Positions 57,063 through 64,000 of a stretch of 64,000 nucleotides of DNA are shown here, in pieces. The position numbers were made by a program, and so were the translations under genes. Below the pieces are notes generated by a model. The model was not told the origin of the DNA and ran no database searches. It saw only the letters and a program-made list of their open reading frames with translations. Origin of the DNA: Candidatus Brachybacterium merdavium. Lineage in GTDB: Bacteria; Actinomycetota; Actinomycetes; Actinomycetales; Dermabacteraceae. Location: contig DWZH01000093.1 in the NCBI GenBank assembly GCA_019118275.1, forward strand, positions 1-64,000. Direction: 5' to 3'. How positions within the stretch are numbered: position 1 is the first letter of the stretch; every line of letters starts with the position of its first letter.

Positions 57063-57174
57063 GGTGAGGGGTCCTTACCGGGGAGTCGGGGCGAGTGGGT
57101 CGTGCGGGAGTGCACGAGCAGCTCGTTGCTGACGGGCTGGTGCGTTGACCTTGATGTCCGGGAGTGGCCGGGGG

Positions 57175-58206
57175 TCATTCGAGATAACGGGAAACGTAGC
57201 GGGCGATCGCCTGGACGGTGGAGATGCCGGTGACGTAGTCCATGCGGGACGGACCCAGGATCGCCAGATGCGAACCGGCACCGTACCCCGCACCGACCAG
57301 AGCCGCCTGATCGAGTGCCCGGTCCTGCAGCTCGGAGCCGATGCGCACCTCGACCGCACCCGGCGAGACATGCATCTCGGTGAACAGCCGCAGCAGCACC
57401 AGCTGCTCCTCGAGCACGTCCAGCAGAGGTTCCACGTCGCGGGCGAAGTCCTGGGCGGAGCGGGCGAGATTCGCGGTGCCGGCCATCATGATGCGGTCCT
57501 CGGCGCGGGTGGCAGCGAGAGCGCTCAGCGCCTCCGCGACCTCGGCGACGGCGGGCCGGTCCGCGGGCGGCAGGGAGTCGACCAGGTCCTGCAGCGGGTG
57601 GCTGAGGCCGGTCACCTCCCGTCCCGCCACGGCCCGGTTGAGCTGGTCGCGCAGATCCAGGTAGAACTCGGCCGGCATCCCTGCCGTCACCGGGACGGTG
57701 CGCTGGTCGACCCGGCCGGACTCGGTGATCAGCACCAGCAGCAGCAGGGAGTCGGCGACCTTGACCAGCTCGACATGGCGGATGCGGGCCTGCCGACGGG
57801 CGGGATACTGGACCATCGCGACCTGCTGGGTGGTCTGAGCCAGCAGCCGCACCGTGCGGCTGAGCAGCTCCTCGACGTCGCCAGCATCCTCCAGCAGGGT
57901 CTGGATAGCGCGTCGTTCAGGAGCCGACAGCGGCTTGACGGTCGCGACATGGTCGACGAAGGCGCGGTAGCCCTTGTCGGTGGGCACGCGACCGGCCGAG
58001 GTGTGGGGCTGGTGGATCAGACCCTCCTCCTCGAGGGAGGACATGTCGTTGCGGACCGTGGCGGCCGAGACCCCCAGCTCGTGCCGGTCCAGGAGAGACT
58101 TCGAGCCGACCGGCTCGCGGGTGGAGACGTAGTCCTCGACGATGGCGCCGAGGATCTGCAGCTTCCGGGCGTCCGTGGGTCTCACCTCCTGCGGTCTGTC
58201 GGTCAT
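57175..58206 (-). CDS. hrcA: heat-inducible repressor HrcA
   Basis: A 343-residue repressor of heat-shock operons. The N-terminal winged helix contains EPVGSKSLLDRHELGVSAAT, and the following NDMSSLEEEGLIHQPHTSAG is highly conserved. The C-terminal HrcA domain is full length. I chose the ATG at 58206, which starts with the normal N-terminus. A CIRCE-like element lies 42 bases upstream, so HrcA probably represses its own operon with dnaJ and is relieved on heat stress. Confidence 0.95.
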   Translation of the reverse strand: MTDRPQEVRPTDARKLQILGAIVEDYVSTREPVGSKSLLDRHELGVSAATVRNDMSSLEEEGLIHQPHTSAGRVPTDKGYRAFVDHVATVKPLSAPERRAIQTLLEDAGDVEELLSRTVRLLAQTTQQVAMVQYPARRQARIRHVELVKVADSLLLLVLITESGRVDQRTVPVTAGMPAEFYLDLRDQLNRAVAGREVTGLSHPLQDLVDSLPPADRPAVAEVAEALSALAATRAEDRIMMAGTANLARSAQDFARDVEPLLDVLEEQLVLLRLFTEMHVSPGAVEVRIGSELQDRALDQAALVGAGYGAGSHLAILGPSRMDYVTGISTVQAIARYVSRYLE

Positions 58207-58247
58207 GGAGCCGTCCTGCGGGCGGGCACGCTTCGCACACCCCACTG

Positions 58248-58274
58248 TTAGCACCTGGGGGACGCGAGTGCCAA
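58248..58274 (-). promoter_or_regulatory. CIRCE element upstream of hrcA
   Basis: On the + strand TTAGCACCT (58248-58256), nine bases, then GAGTGCCAA (58266-58274). The consensus is TTAGCACTC-N9-GAGTGCTAA: seven of nine match on the left arm and eight of nine on the right, with exact N9 spacing. It is 42 bases before hrcA and should bind HrcA. Confidence 0.85.
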
Positions 58275-58326
58275 TCCTACGCCGCTCCGGCGGGGCGCGC
58301 AGAGAGGTGTTCGCCACGGGTGTACC

Positions 58327-59220
58327 GTGACGCGCGTGTCTGCTAGGTCCGTTCACTTCCCCGACCGGTATGGCCGTGACGTGCTCTCCTCCGGCCCACC
58401 TGCCCATCATCGTCGTCGCCCCGCCGCACGGGAGGTCCCGGCCCAGCGTGATCTCGTGGTCGAGGACGCCTCGACCGGGTTCACCGGAGCCGTCACCCGG
58501 GTCGAGAAGACCGCCGGGAAGCTGGTGGTCGAGCTCGAGGACGGTTGCGGCCGTCTACGCAGCTTCCCGCTGGGCCCTGGATTCATGATCGACGGCAAAC
58601 CGGTGGTGCTCACCCGGCCCGCCGCGCGTCAGCAGCCGAGCGGCACGAAACGCTCCGCGAGCGGTTCGGTCTACGTCGAGGGCGCGCGGGCGCGGACCGC
58701 CCGGGCCTCGCGGATCTGGGTGGAGGGCAAGCACGACGCCGAGCTGGTCCAGAAGGTCTGGGGTCACGACCTGCGCATCGAGGGCGTCGTGGTGGAGATG
58801 CTCGACGGGGCCGACAACCTCCCCGAGCGGGTCCAGGACTTCTCCCCCGGCCCCGGGCGTCGTCTCGGGATCCTGGTGGACCATCTGGTGCCGGGCTCCA
58901 AGGAGTCGCGGATCGCCGCCGAGGTCATGAGACTGCCCGGTGCCGCCGGGAACGTCACCGTGCTCGGTCACCCCTACGTGGATGTGTGGCAGGCGGTGCG
59001 CCCCGCCCGGGTAGGGCTGACGAAGTGGCCGCACGTGCCCAAGGGCACCGATATCAAGGTCGGTACGCTGGCTGCTCTGGGCTGGCCGCGCGCCGATCAG
59101 GCCGATATCGCCCAGGGCTGGCAGCGGATCCTGGCGACCGTGCGCTCGTACGCCGACGTCGAGCCCTCGCTCTCGGGCCGCATCGAGGAGCTCATCGACT
59201 TCGTGACGATCGACGGCTGA
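58327..59220 (+). CDS. DUF3097 family protein
   Basis: A 297-residue protein of the actinobacterial DUF3097 family. An N-terminal segment carrying DRYGRDVL and AQRDLVVEDASTGF is followed by a Toprim-like domain with IWVEGKHDAELVQKVWGHD and LGILVDHLVPGSKE, and the C-terminal WPHVPKGTDIKVGTLAALGW. The acidic pattern could bind metal as in Toprim enzymes. No function is known. GTG 58327 is the probable start, with GTG 58336 possible. Confidence 0.82.
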   Translation: MTRVSARSVHFPDRYGRDVLSSGPPAHHRRRPAAREVPAQRDLVVEDASTGFTGAVTRVEKTAGKLVVELEDGCGRLRSFPLGPGFMIDGKPVVLTRPAARQQPSGTKRSASGSVYVEGARARTARASRIWVEGKHDAELVQKVWGHDLRIEGVVVEMLDGADNLPERVQDFSPGPGRRLGILVDHLVPGSKESRIAAEVMRLPGAAGNVTVLGHPYVDVWQAVRPARVGLTKWPHVPKGTDIKVGTLAALGWPRADQADIAQGWQRILATVRSYADVEPSLSGRIEELIDFVTIDG

Positions 59221-59417
59221 GCCCTCGCTGCTGCCCGGTGGTCACTGTCCCGGGCCTCCACGGCCCCTGGTGCCAGCGTCGAGGCGACGCCTGGGGGACA
59301 TCCCCCGCCCGTCGCGAGGGTTCACCCCGGCGACGTCTGCTGTCGGACTGACTACTCTGGGGCCATTGCCCTGGCCGTCGTCCGTTCTGGGCCGGCCGCT
59401 CCCGTGAAGAAGGAACC

Positions 59418-60137
59418 ATGAGCCAGACTCCGAATCCGCACGATCCGTACGGCACCGAGCCCTCCGCCTCGGTTCCCCCGCAGTCGCCCGCTCCGCACGA
59501 AGATGCTCCCTCAGGTGACATGCCGGCCCCGACCTCCGATCCGGCGCTGCATCCCCACGATCCCTTCGCCCTTGATCCGTCGGACCCGCAGCAGCCCGCG
59601 CCCGACCAGGCCGGGCCCGCGCCCCAGCCCGGCGGCTACGACCAGGGCGCATCCCCCGGCGCCGGTCCGGCCCATGCAAACGCTCAGCAGACCACGAGCG
59701 GCCCCGCCGCTCCCCCGGCCGACCTCAAGGGCGTCCACGAGGGAGCGTTGTCCGGGCAGCCCGTCAGCGACTCCGATGCCCGGCTCTGGTCGCTGTTCGC
59801 CCACCTGTCGGCCATCATCGGCTACATCGTCGGGGTCGGGTTCCTGGGTTGGCTGGGCCCGCTGATCATCTTCCTGGTCTACAAGGACCGCGACCGCTAC
59901 GTCCGCTACAACGCCGCGGAGGCCCTCAACGCCGCCATCGCCGTGGCGATCCTCTCCGTCGTGCTGTGGATCGGTATCGCGATCATCGGGGTGATCACCC
60001 TCGGCATCGGTTTCCTGCTGTCGCCCATCGCCTACATCCCGGCCGTGGTCCACTGCATCTTCGCCATCGTCGGTGCCGTCAAGTCGAACCAGGGCGCCTG
60101 GTGGAACTACCCGGTCAACCTGCGCCTGGTCAAGTGA
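59418..60137 (+). CDS. DUF4870 domain membrane protein
   Basis: A 239-residue protein. The first ~110 residues are Pro/Ala/Gln-rich and likely disordered. Then comes a DUF4870 domain with three helices: LWSLFAHLSAIIGYIVGVGF, the cytoplasmic loop YKDRDRYVRYNAAEALNAAI, and a C-terminal pair of helices. The family is of unknown function. A strong hairpin follows the stop. The start has a GAAGGAA site. Confidence 0.82.
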   Translation: MSQTPNPHDPYGTEPSASVPPQSPAPHEDAPSGDMPAPTSDPALHPHDPFALDPSDPQQPAPDQAGPAPQPGGYDQGASPGAGPAHANAQQTTSGPAAPPADLKGVHEGALSGQPVSDSDARLWSLFAHLSAIIGYIVGVGFLGWLGPLIIFLVYKDRDRYVRYNAAEALNAAIAVAILSVVLWIGIAIIGVITLGIGFLLSPIAYIPAVVHCIFAIVGAVKSNQGAWWNYPVNLRLVK

Positions 60138-60159
60138 GCTGAGCTCCGCGCAGACCACG

Positions 60160-60195
60160 ACAGCCCCCGGGACCGCAGCGGTCCCGGGGGGCTGT
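60160..60195. terminator. bidirectional terminator hairpin
   Basis: ACAGCCCCCGGGACC pairs with GGTCCCGGGGGGCTGT across a short loop, with one bulged base. It lies between the convergent DUF4870 gene (ends 60137) and hemW (ends 60208), so it can stop transcription from both sides. No strong T-run is seen. Confidence 0.75.
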
Positions 60196-60207
60196 CCTCG
60201 TCCCGGC

Positions 60208-61359
60208 TCAGGGCACCAGGTCGCGGATCACCGCATCGGCCAGCAGCCGGCCCGAGCGGGTCAGCACCGCTCTCCCGTCGGCCAGGGCCTTGGCATCCAG
60301 GTGCCCGCGGTCACGGTGGACGGCGAGCGACGGCTGCTGCGCCTCCGGCACCGTGTCCACATCGAGCCCGTCGGCGATGCGCAGCTCGAGCATGATCCGC
60401 TCAACGAGACGGTCCTGGGCGGATACCTGTTCGGAGTCGGCCACCGGCAGCTGGTCGTCGGCCAGCATGCGGGCGTAGCGGCTGGGGTGCTTCACGTTCC
60501 AGGCGCGCAGCCCGTCGCGGTGGCGGTGGGCACCTGGTCCGATGCCCCACCAGTCACGGCCTCGCCAATAGGCCAGGTTGTGGCGGCAGCGCTGCGCCTC
60601 GGTGCGGGCCCAGTTGGACACCTCGTACCAGGACAGGCCGTCGGCCGTGGCGAGCTCCTCGATCAGCTCGTACTTGTCGGCCATGTCGTCGGGATCCGGT
60701 TCCTCCAGCTCCCCGCGGCGCAGCTGACGGGCCATCGCCGTGTTGCCCTCGATGATCAGCGAGTACGCGGACATGTGGTCGATCCCGCAGTCCAGGGCCG
60801 CACGCACGGAGGCCTCGACGTCGGCGATGGTCTCACCGGGAGTGCCATAGATCAGGTCCAGGCTCACGTCCAGGCCCGCCTCCCGCGCCCAGGCCACGGC
60901 CTGGGGGACGCGCTCGGGGTCGTGGGTGCGGTCGAGAGTGGCCAGCACGGAACGCACGGCCGACTGCATCCCGAAGGAGACGCGGGTGACACCGCCGGCG
61001 GCCAGTCGCGACAGGGAGGCGCGGGTGACCGAATCCGGGTTCGCCTCAGTGGTCACCTCGGCGTCGGCGGCCAGCGGGATCAGCCCGCGCAGGTGATCGA
61101 GCATCGCGACCAGGTCGTCGGCCGGGAGCAGGGTGGGGGTGCCGCCACCGAAGAACACGGTGTCGACGCGGTCGTAGGGGTAACCGGCCGCCTCATCGGC
61201 AGCCTGGACCAGATCCATCTCCCGCATCGCGTTGGCCGCGTACTCGCGCTGCGATCCGCCCCCTCCGAGCTCGGTGGCGGTATAGGTGTTGAAGTCGCAG
61301 TATCCGCAGCGTACCGCGCAGAACGGCACGTGGACGTAGACCGACAGTCCTCGGGTCAC
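60208..61359 (-). CDS. hemW: heme chaperone HemW-like radical SAM protein
   Basis: A 383-residue radical SAM protein. The iron-sulfur CxxxCxxC motif is at Cys14, Cys18 and Cys21 (FCAVRCGYCDF). FFGGGTPTLL and TEANPDSV follow. The protein matches the HemW/coproporphyrinogen oxidase-like group, which delivers heme and is not itself the HemN oxidase. The GTG start overlaps the MOSC gene stop by four bases. It follows lepA and the MOSC gene on the same strand. Confidence 0.93.
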   Translation of the reverse strand: MTRGLSVYVHVPFCAVRCGYCDFNTYTATELGGGGSQREYAANAMREMDLVQAADEAAGYPYDRVDTVFFGGGTPTLLPADDLVAMLDHLRGLIPLAADAEVTTEANPDSVTRASLSRLAAGGVTRVSFGMQSAVRSVLATLDRTHDPERVPQAVAWAREAGLDVSLDLIYGTPGETIADVEASVRAALDCGIDHMSAYSLIIEGNTAMARQLRRGELEEPDPDDMADKYELIEELATADGLSWYEVSNWARTEAQRCRHNLAYWRGRDWWGIGPGAHRHRDGLRAWNVKHPSRYARMLADDQLPVADSEQVSAQDRLVERIMLELRIADGLDVDTVPEAQQPSLAVHRDRGHLDAKALADGRAVLTRSGRLLADAVIRDLVP

Positions 61360-62126
61360 AGACCCATCCCCAGGCCGATCCCGCGGCCGGTCGAGCGCAG
61401 ACGCACCGGGAACTCCGCCCCGTGGCCCGCCCTCTCGAGCGCGATCAGCGCCGCACGGGCGAGGGAGTCGTAGAGCACCGTCTCGGTCCCGGCCGCCCAG
61501 TCCAGCAGAGCGCGGGCCCGGTCAGGGTCCAGGCCGCGGAAGGCGTCACCGATCGTCACCCCGTGGCTGGGGCGGTGCAGGACCTCGATGGCGTCGCCGG
61601 GTGAGGTCCGGCCCTTAGTCAGCACCCGGAAGTAGGCGCCGGCGCGGCCACCGGCGGTGAAGCTGCGCCCCCAGCGTCGATCCCTCATCCAGGCGGCGAA
61701 GGTGCCGCAGGGATTGCGGGGGCAGGTCGCCTCGAGCTCGGCGGTGCCGACCCGCCAGCGCTCCCCGATCACGGTCTCGTCGGTGTCCTGCCCGGTGGTC
61801 ACGAGATTCTCCCCGAAGCTGCCGTCGGGCAGTTCCTGTCGGCGGGCGGCGGCGTAGGCCTCCCGCACCTCCCGGGAGAAGGCGTAGACGGCCTTGAAGA
61901 TCCCGCCGTGGTTCTCCCGGTCGCCCTGGACGTCGCCGAGGACGCCGTGGGGCAGCAGCGTGATCGGTCCTTGGACGGGGCGCTTGTCGATCCCGCTCAT
62001 CAGATCGCGTTCGGGCACCGGGAACAGCTCAGCGACGGTGCAGACCGCGGCGATACGGCCGCTCCCGGCCGGAGCGATGGTCACGTCGAGGGGGGTCGGT
62101 GCAGTCACCGCTGGGCTCCTTGCCAT
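61356..62126 (-). CDS. MOSC domain protein
   Basis: A 256-residue MOSC-domain protein. The MOSC core includes GSFGENLVTTG and RWRVGTAELEATCPRNPCGTF, with the Cys residue expected to carry sulfur or a molybdenum cofactor. Family members act in sulfur transfer or N-hydroxylated compound reduction. I chose the ATG at 62126. A longer frame upstream lacks support. It sits between lepA and hemW, overlapping the latter. Confidence 0.85.
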   Translation of the reverse strand: MARSPAVTAPTPLDVTIAPAGSGRIAAVCTVAELFPVPERDLMSGIDKRPVQGPITLLPHGVLGDVQGDRENHGGIFKAVYAFSREVREAYAAARRQELPDGSFGENLVTTGQDTDETVIGERWRVGTAELEATCPRNPCGTFAAWMRDRRWGRSFTAGGRAGAYFRVLTKGRTSPGDAIEVLHRPSHGVTIGDAFRGLDPDRARALLDWAAGTETVLYDSLARAALIALERAGHGAEFPVRLRSTGRGIGLGMGL

Positions 62127-62172
62127 GGGCCGGCCGGGGCGCCGGTGCGGGCGGCCATCCGCCGAGGGGGTC

Positions 62173-64000
62173 TCACTTCTTCTTGCCGTCCTTGCCGTCG
62201 GTGCCGCCATCGGAGGACAGGGCGGTGATGAACGCTTCCTGCGGCACCTCGACGGAGCCGATGTTCTTCATGCGCTTCTTCCCCTCCTTCTGCTTCTCCA
62301 GCAGCTTGCGCTTACGGGAGATGTCGCCGCCGTAGCACTTGGACAGCACGTCCTTGCGGATCGCGCGGATGTTCTCCCGGGCGATGATCCGGGAGCCGAT
62401 GGCGGCCTGGATCGGCACCTCGAACTGCTGGCGCGGGATCAGGTTCTTGAGCTTGCCGGCCATCTCAACGCCATAGTGATAGGCCTGCTCGCGGTGGACG
62501 ATCGCGCTGAAGGCGTCGACGGGGTCCCCCTGCAGCAGCATGTCGACCTTGACCAGATCCGCGGCCTGCTCGCCGGTGACGTCGTAGTCGAGGGAGGCGT
62601 AGCCCTTGGTGCGGGACTTCAGCTGGTCGAAGAAGTCGAAGACGATCTCGCCCAGCGGCAGCGTGTAGCGCAGCTCGACCCGGTCCTCGCTGAGGTAGTC
62701 CATGCCGTCCAGGGAGCCCCGCTTGGACTGGCACAGATCCATCACCGCACCGATGAACTCGCTGGGCACCAGGATGGTGGCCTTGGTCATCGGCTCACGG
62801 ATCTCGGCGACCTTGCCCTCGGGGAAATCGGAGGGGTTCATGACCTCGACCTCGGTGCCGTCCTCCATCTTCACCTGGTACACGACGGAGGGGGCGGTGG
62901 CGATCAGCTCCAGGCTGAACTCGCGCTCGAGGCGCGCCCGAATGATCTCCAGGTGCAGCAGTCCCAGGAAGCCAACGCGGAACCCGAAACCCAGCGCGGT
63001 GGAGGTCTCCGGCTCGTAGTTCAGGGCGGCGTCGTTGAGCTTGAGCTTGTCCAGGGCATCGCGCAGCACCGGGTAGTCCGAGCCGTCGATGGGGAACAGT
63101 CCGGAGAAGACCATCGGTTTCGGTTCGGAGTATCCCGGCAGCGGTTCTTCGGCGCCGCGGATCGATGTGGTGACGGTGTCGCCGACCTTCGATTGGCGCA
63201 CGTCCTTCACGCCGGTGATGAGGTATCCGACCTCGCCGGGGCCGATTCCCTGGGTGGGCCTGGGCTCGGGCGAGATCACGCCGATCTCCTGCAGCTCGTG
63301 ATGTGCGCCGGTGGACATCATGTCGATCCGTTCGCGTGACGTCAGCGAGCCGTCGAAGACCCGGATGTAGGTGACCACACCTCGGTAGGTGTCGTAGACG
63401 GAATCGAAGATCATCGCCCGGCACGGCGCCTCTTCCTGGCCCTGCGGCGGGGGCAGCGTGACGACCACGTGATCCAACAGATCCGGGACGCCCTGCCCGG
63501 TCTTGCCGGAGGCGCGCAGCACCTCATCCGGGTCCACACCCACCAGCTGGCCGATCTCGGCGGCGTACTTCTCGGGCTCCGCGCCGGGCAGGTCGATCTT
63601 GTTCAGCACCGGGATGATGGTCAGGTCGTGCTCCATCGCCAGGTACAGGTTCGCCAGCGTCTGCGCCTCGATGCCCTGAGCGGCGTCGACCAGCAGGATC
63701 GCGCCCTCGCAGGCGGCCAGCGAGCGGGAGACCTCGTAGGTGAAGTCCACGTGCCCGGGGGTGTCGATCATGTTCAGCACGTAATCAGTGCCGTCGAACT
63801 GCCAAGGCATCCGCACGGCCTGGGACTTCACTGTGATCCCGCGCTCGCGCTCGATGTCCATGCGATCCAGGTACTGGGCGCGCATGGCGCGCTCGTCGAC
63901 GACCCCGGTCAGCTGCAGCATGCGATCGGCCAGGGTGGATTTGCCGTGGTCGATGTGCGCGATGATGCAGAAGTTGCGGATCCGCTCCTGGGGGGTCGAC
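62173..64000 (-). CDS. lepA: elongation factor 4 (LepA), 5' end outside the window
   Basis: The gene runs off the right edge, so only a few N-terminal residues are missing. The G1 motif HIDHGKST, G2 region [13 protein letters not shown]3 DTPGHVDF and G4 NKIDLPGA are all visible. The following domains and the LepA-specific C-terminus ([19 protein letters not shown] then [21 protein letters not shown]) are complete. It is a ribosome-associated translation GTPase. The MOSC and hemW genes follow on the same strand. Confidence 0.97.
   Translation of the reverse strand, partial: STPQERIRNFCIIAHIDHGKSTLADRMLQLTGVVDERAMRAQYLDRMDIERERGITVKSQAVRMPWQFDGTDYVLNMIDTPGHVDFTYEVSRSLAACEGAILLVDAAQGIEAQTLANLYLAMEHDLTIIPVLNKIDLPGAEPEKYAAEIGQLVGVDPDEVLRASGKTGQGVPDLLDHVVVTLPPPQGQEEAPCRAMIFDSVYDTYRGVVTYIRVFDGSLTSRERIDMMSTGAHHELQEIGVISPEPRPTQGIGPGEVGYLITGVKDVRQSKVGDTVTTSIRGAEEPLPGYSEPKPMVFSGLFPIDGSDYPVLRDALDKLKLNDAALNYEPETSTALGFGFRVGFLGLLHLEIIRARLEREFSLELIATAPSVVYQVKMEDGTEVEVMNPSDFPEGKVAEIREPMTKATILVPSEFIGAVMDLCQSKRGSLDGMDYLSEDRVELRYTLPLGEIVFDFFDQLKSRTKGYASLDYDVTGEQAADLVKVDMLLQGDPVDAFSAIVHREQAYHYGVEMAGKLKNLIPRQQFEVPIQAAIGSRIIARENIRAIRKDVLSKCYGGDISRKRKLLEKQKEGKKRMKNIGSVEVPQEAFITALSSDGGTDGKDGKKK

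Overview
The window is high-GC actinobacterial DNA. The core gene order (dusB-dgt-dnaG, glyS, znuACB-zur, uppS-recO, leuA, era-corC-ybeY-phoH-hit, rsmE-dnaJ-hrcA, hemW-lepA), the many GTG starts and the strong third-position GC bias point to the order Micrococcales. A Brachybacterium-like organism is my best guess, but that is an impression and not a computed placement.

Bases 1 to about 19.3 kb are an accessory, metal-resistance region. It opens with a two-component system (kinase cut by the window edge), then a frameshifted IS1634-like transposase and a multicopper oxidase preceded by a small SHOCT protein. A divergent TetR regulator and 14-helix MFS pump follow, with two tandem operators between them. 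The copper block is copZ, a secreted two-lobed HxH protein, a CPC-type copper ATPase, a YHS protein, an FAD oxidoreductase, a His-rich CPH-type copper ATPase and csoR. Two identical 17-bp CsoR-type palindromes (7193-7209 and 12268-12284) tie it together. The second lies inside the end of the oxidoreductase gene. After csoR come a broken piece of a tyrosine integrase, an AbiEi/AbiEii-like type IV toxin-antitoxin pair behind a symmetric nested dyad, a small HTH gene, an intact integrase of the same family, an excisionase-like gene, and a 3' tRNA fragment at about 19249-19292. That fragment probably marks the right attachment site of the island. The left end is outside the window.

From 19.7 to 30 kb lie lineage-variable genes: a membrane LuxR regulator, an unknown membrane protein, a decayed HTH antitoxin, a sugar ABC transporter whose binding-protein gene is truncated and frameshifted while both permeases are intact, a small secreted protein, an esterase, a CHAD protein and a NarL-type two-component pair.

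From 30 to 64 kb is housekeeping: replication and nucleotide genes (dnaG, dgt), tRNA modification and charging (dusB, glyS), zinc uptake with its Zur regulator and a Zur box over the znuA start, isoprenoid and DNA repair (uppS, recO), leucine synthesis with a leader peptide and attenuator, ribosome biogenesis (era, ybeY, rsmE), the HrcA/DnaJ heat-shock operon with a CIRCE element, hemW, and lepA running off the right edge.

The most interesting parts are the copper regulon architecture, with its operator inside a gene and its unusual oxidoreductase/YHS/two-lobed HxH components, and the AbiE-like cassette held between direct repeats of integrase sequence.
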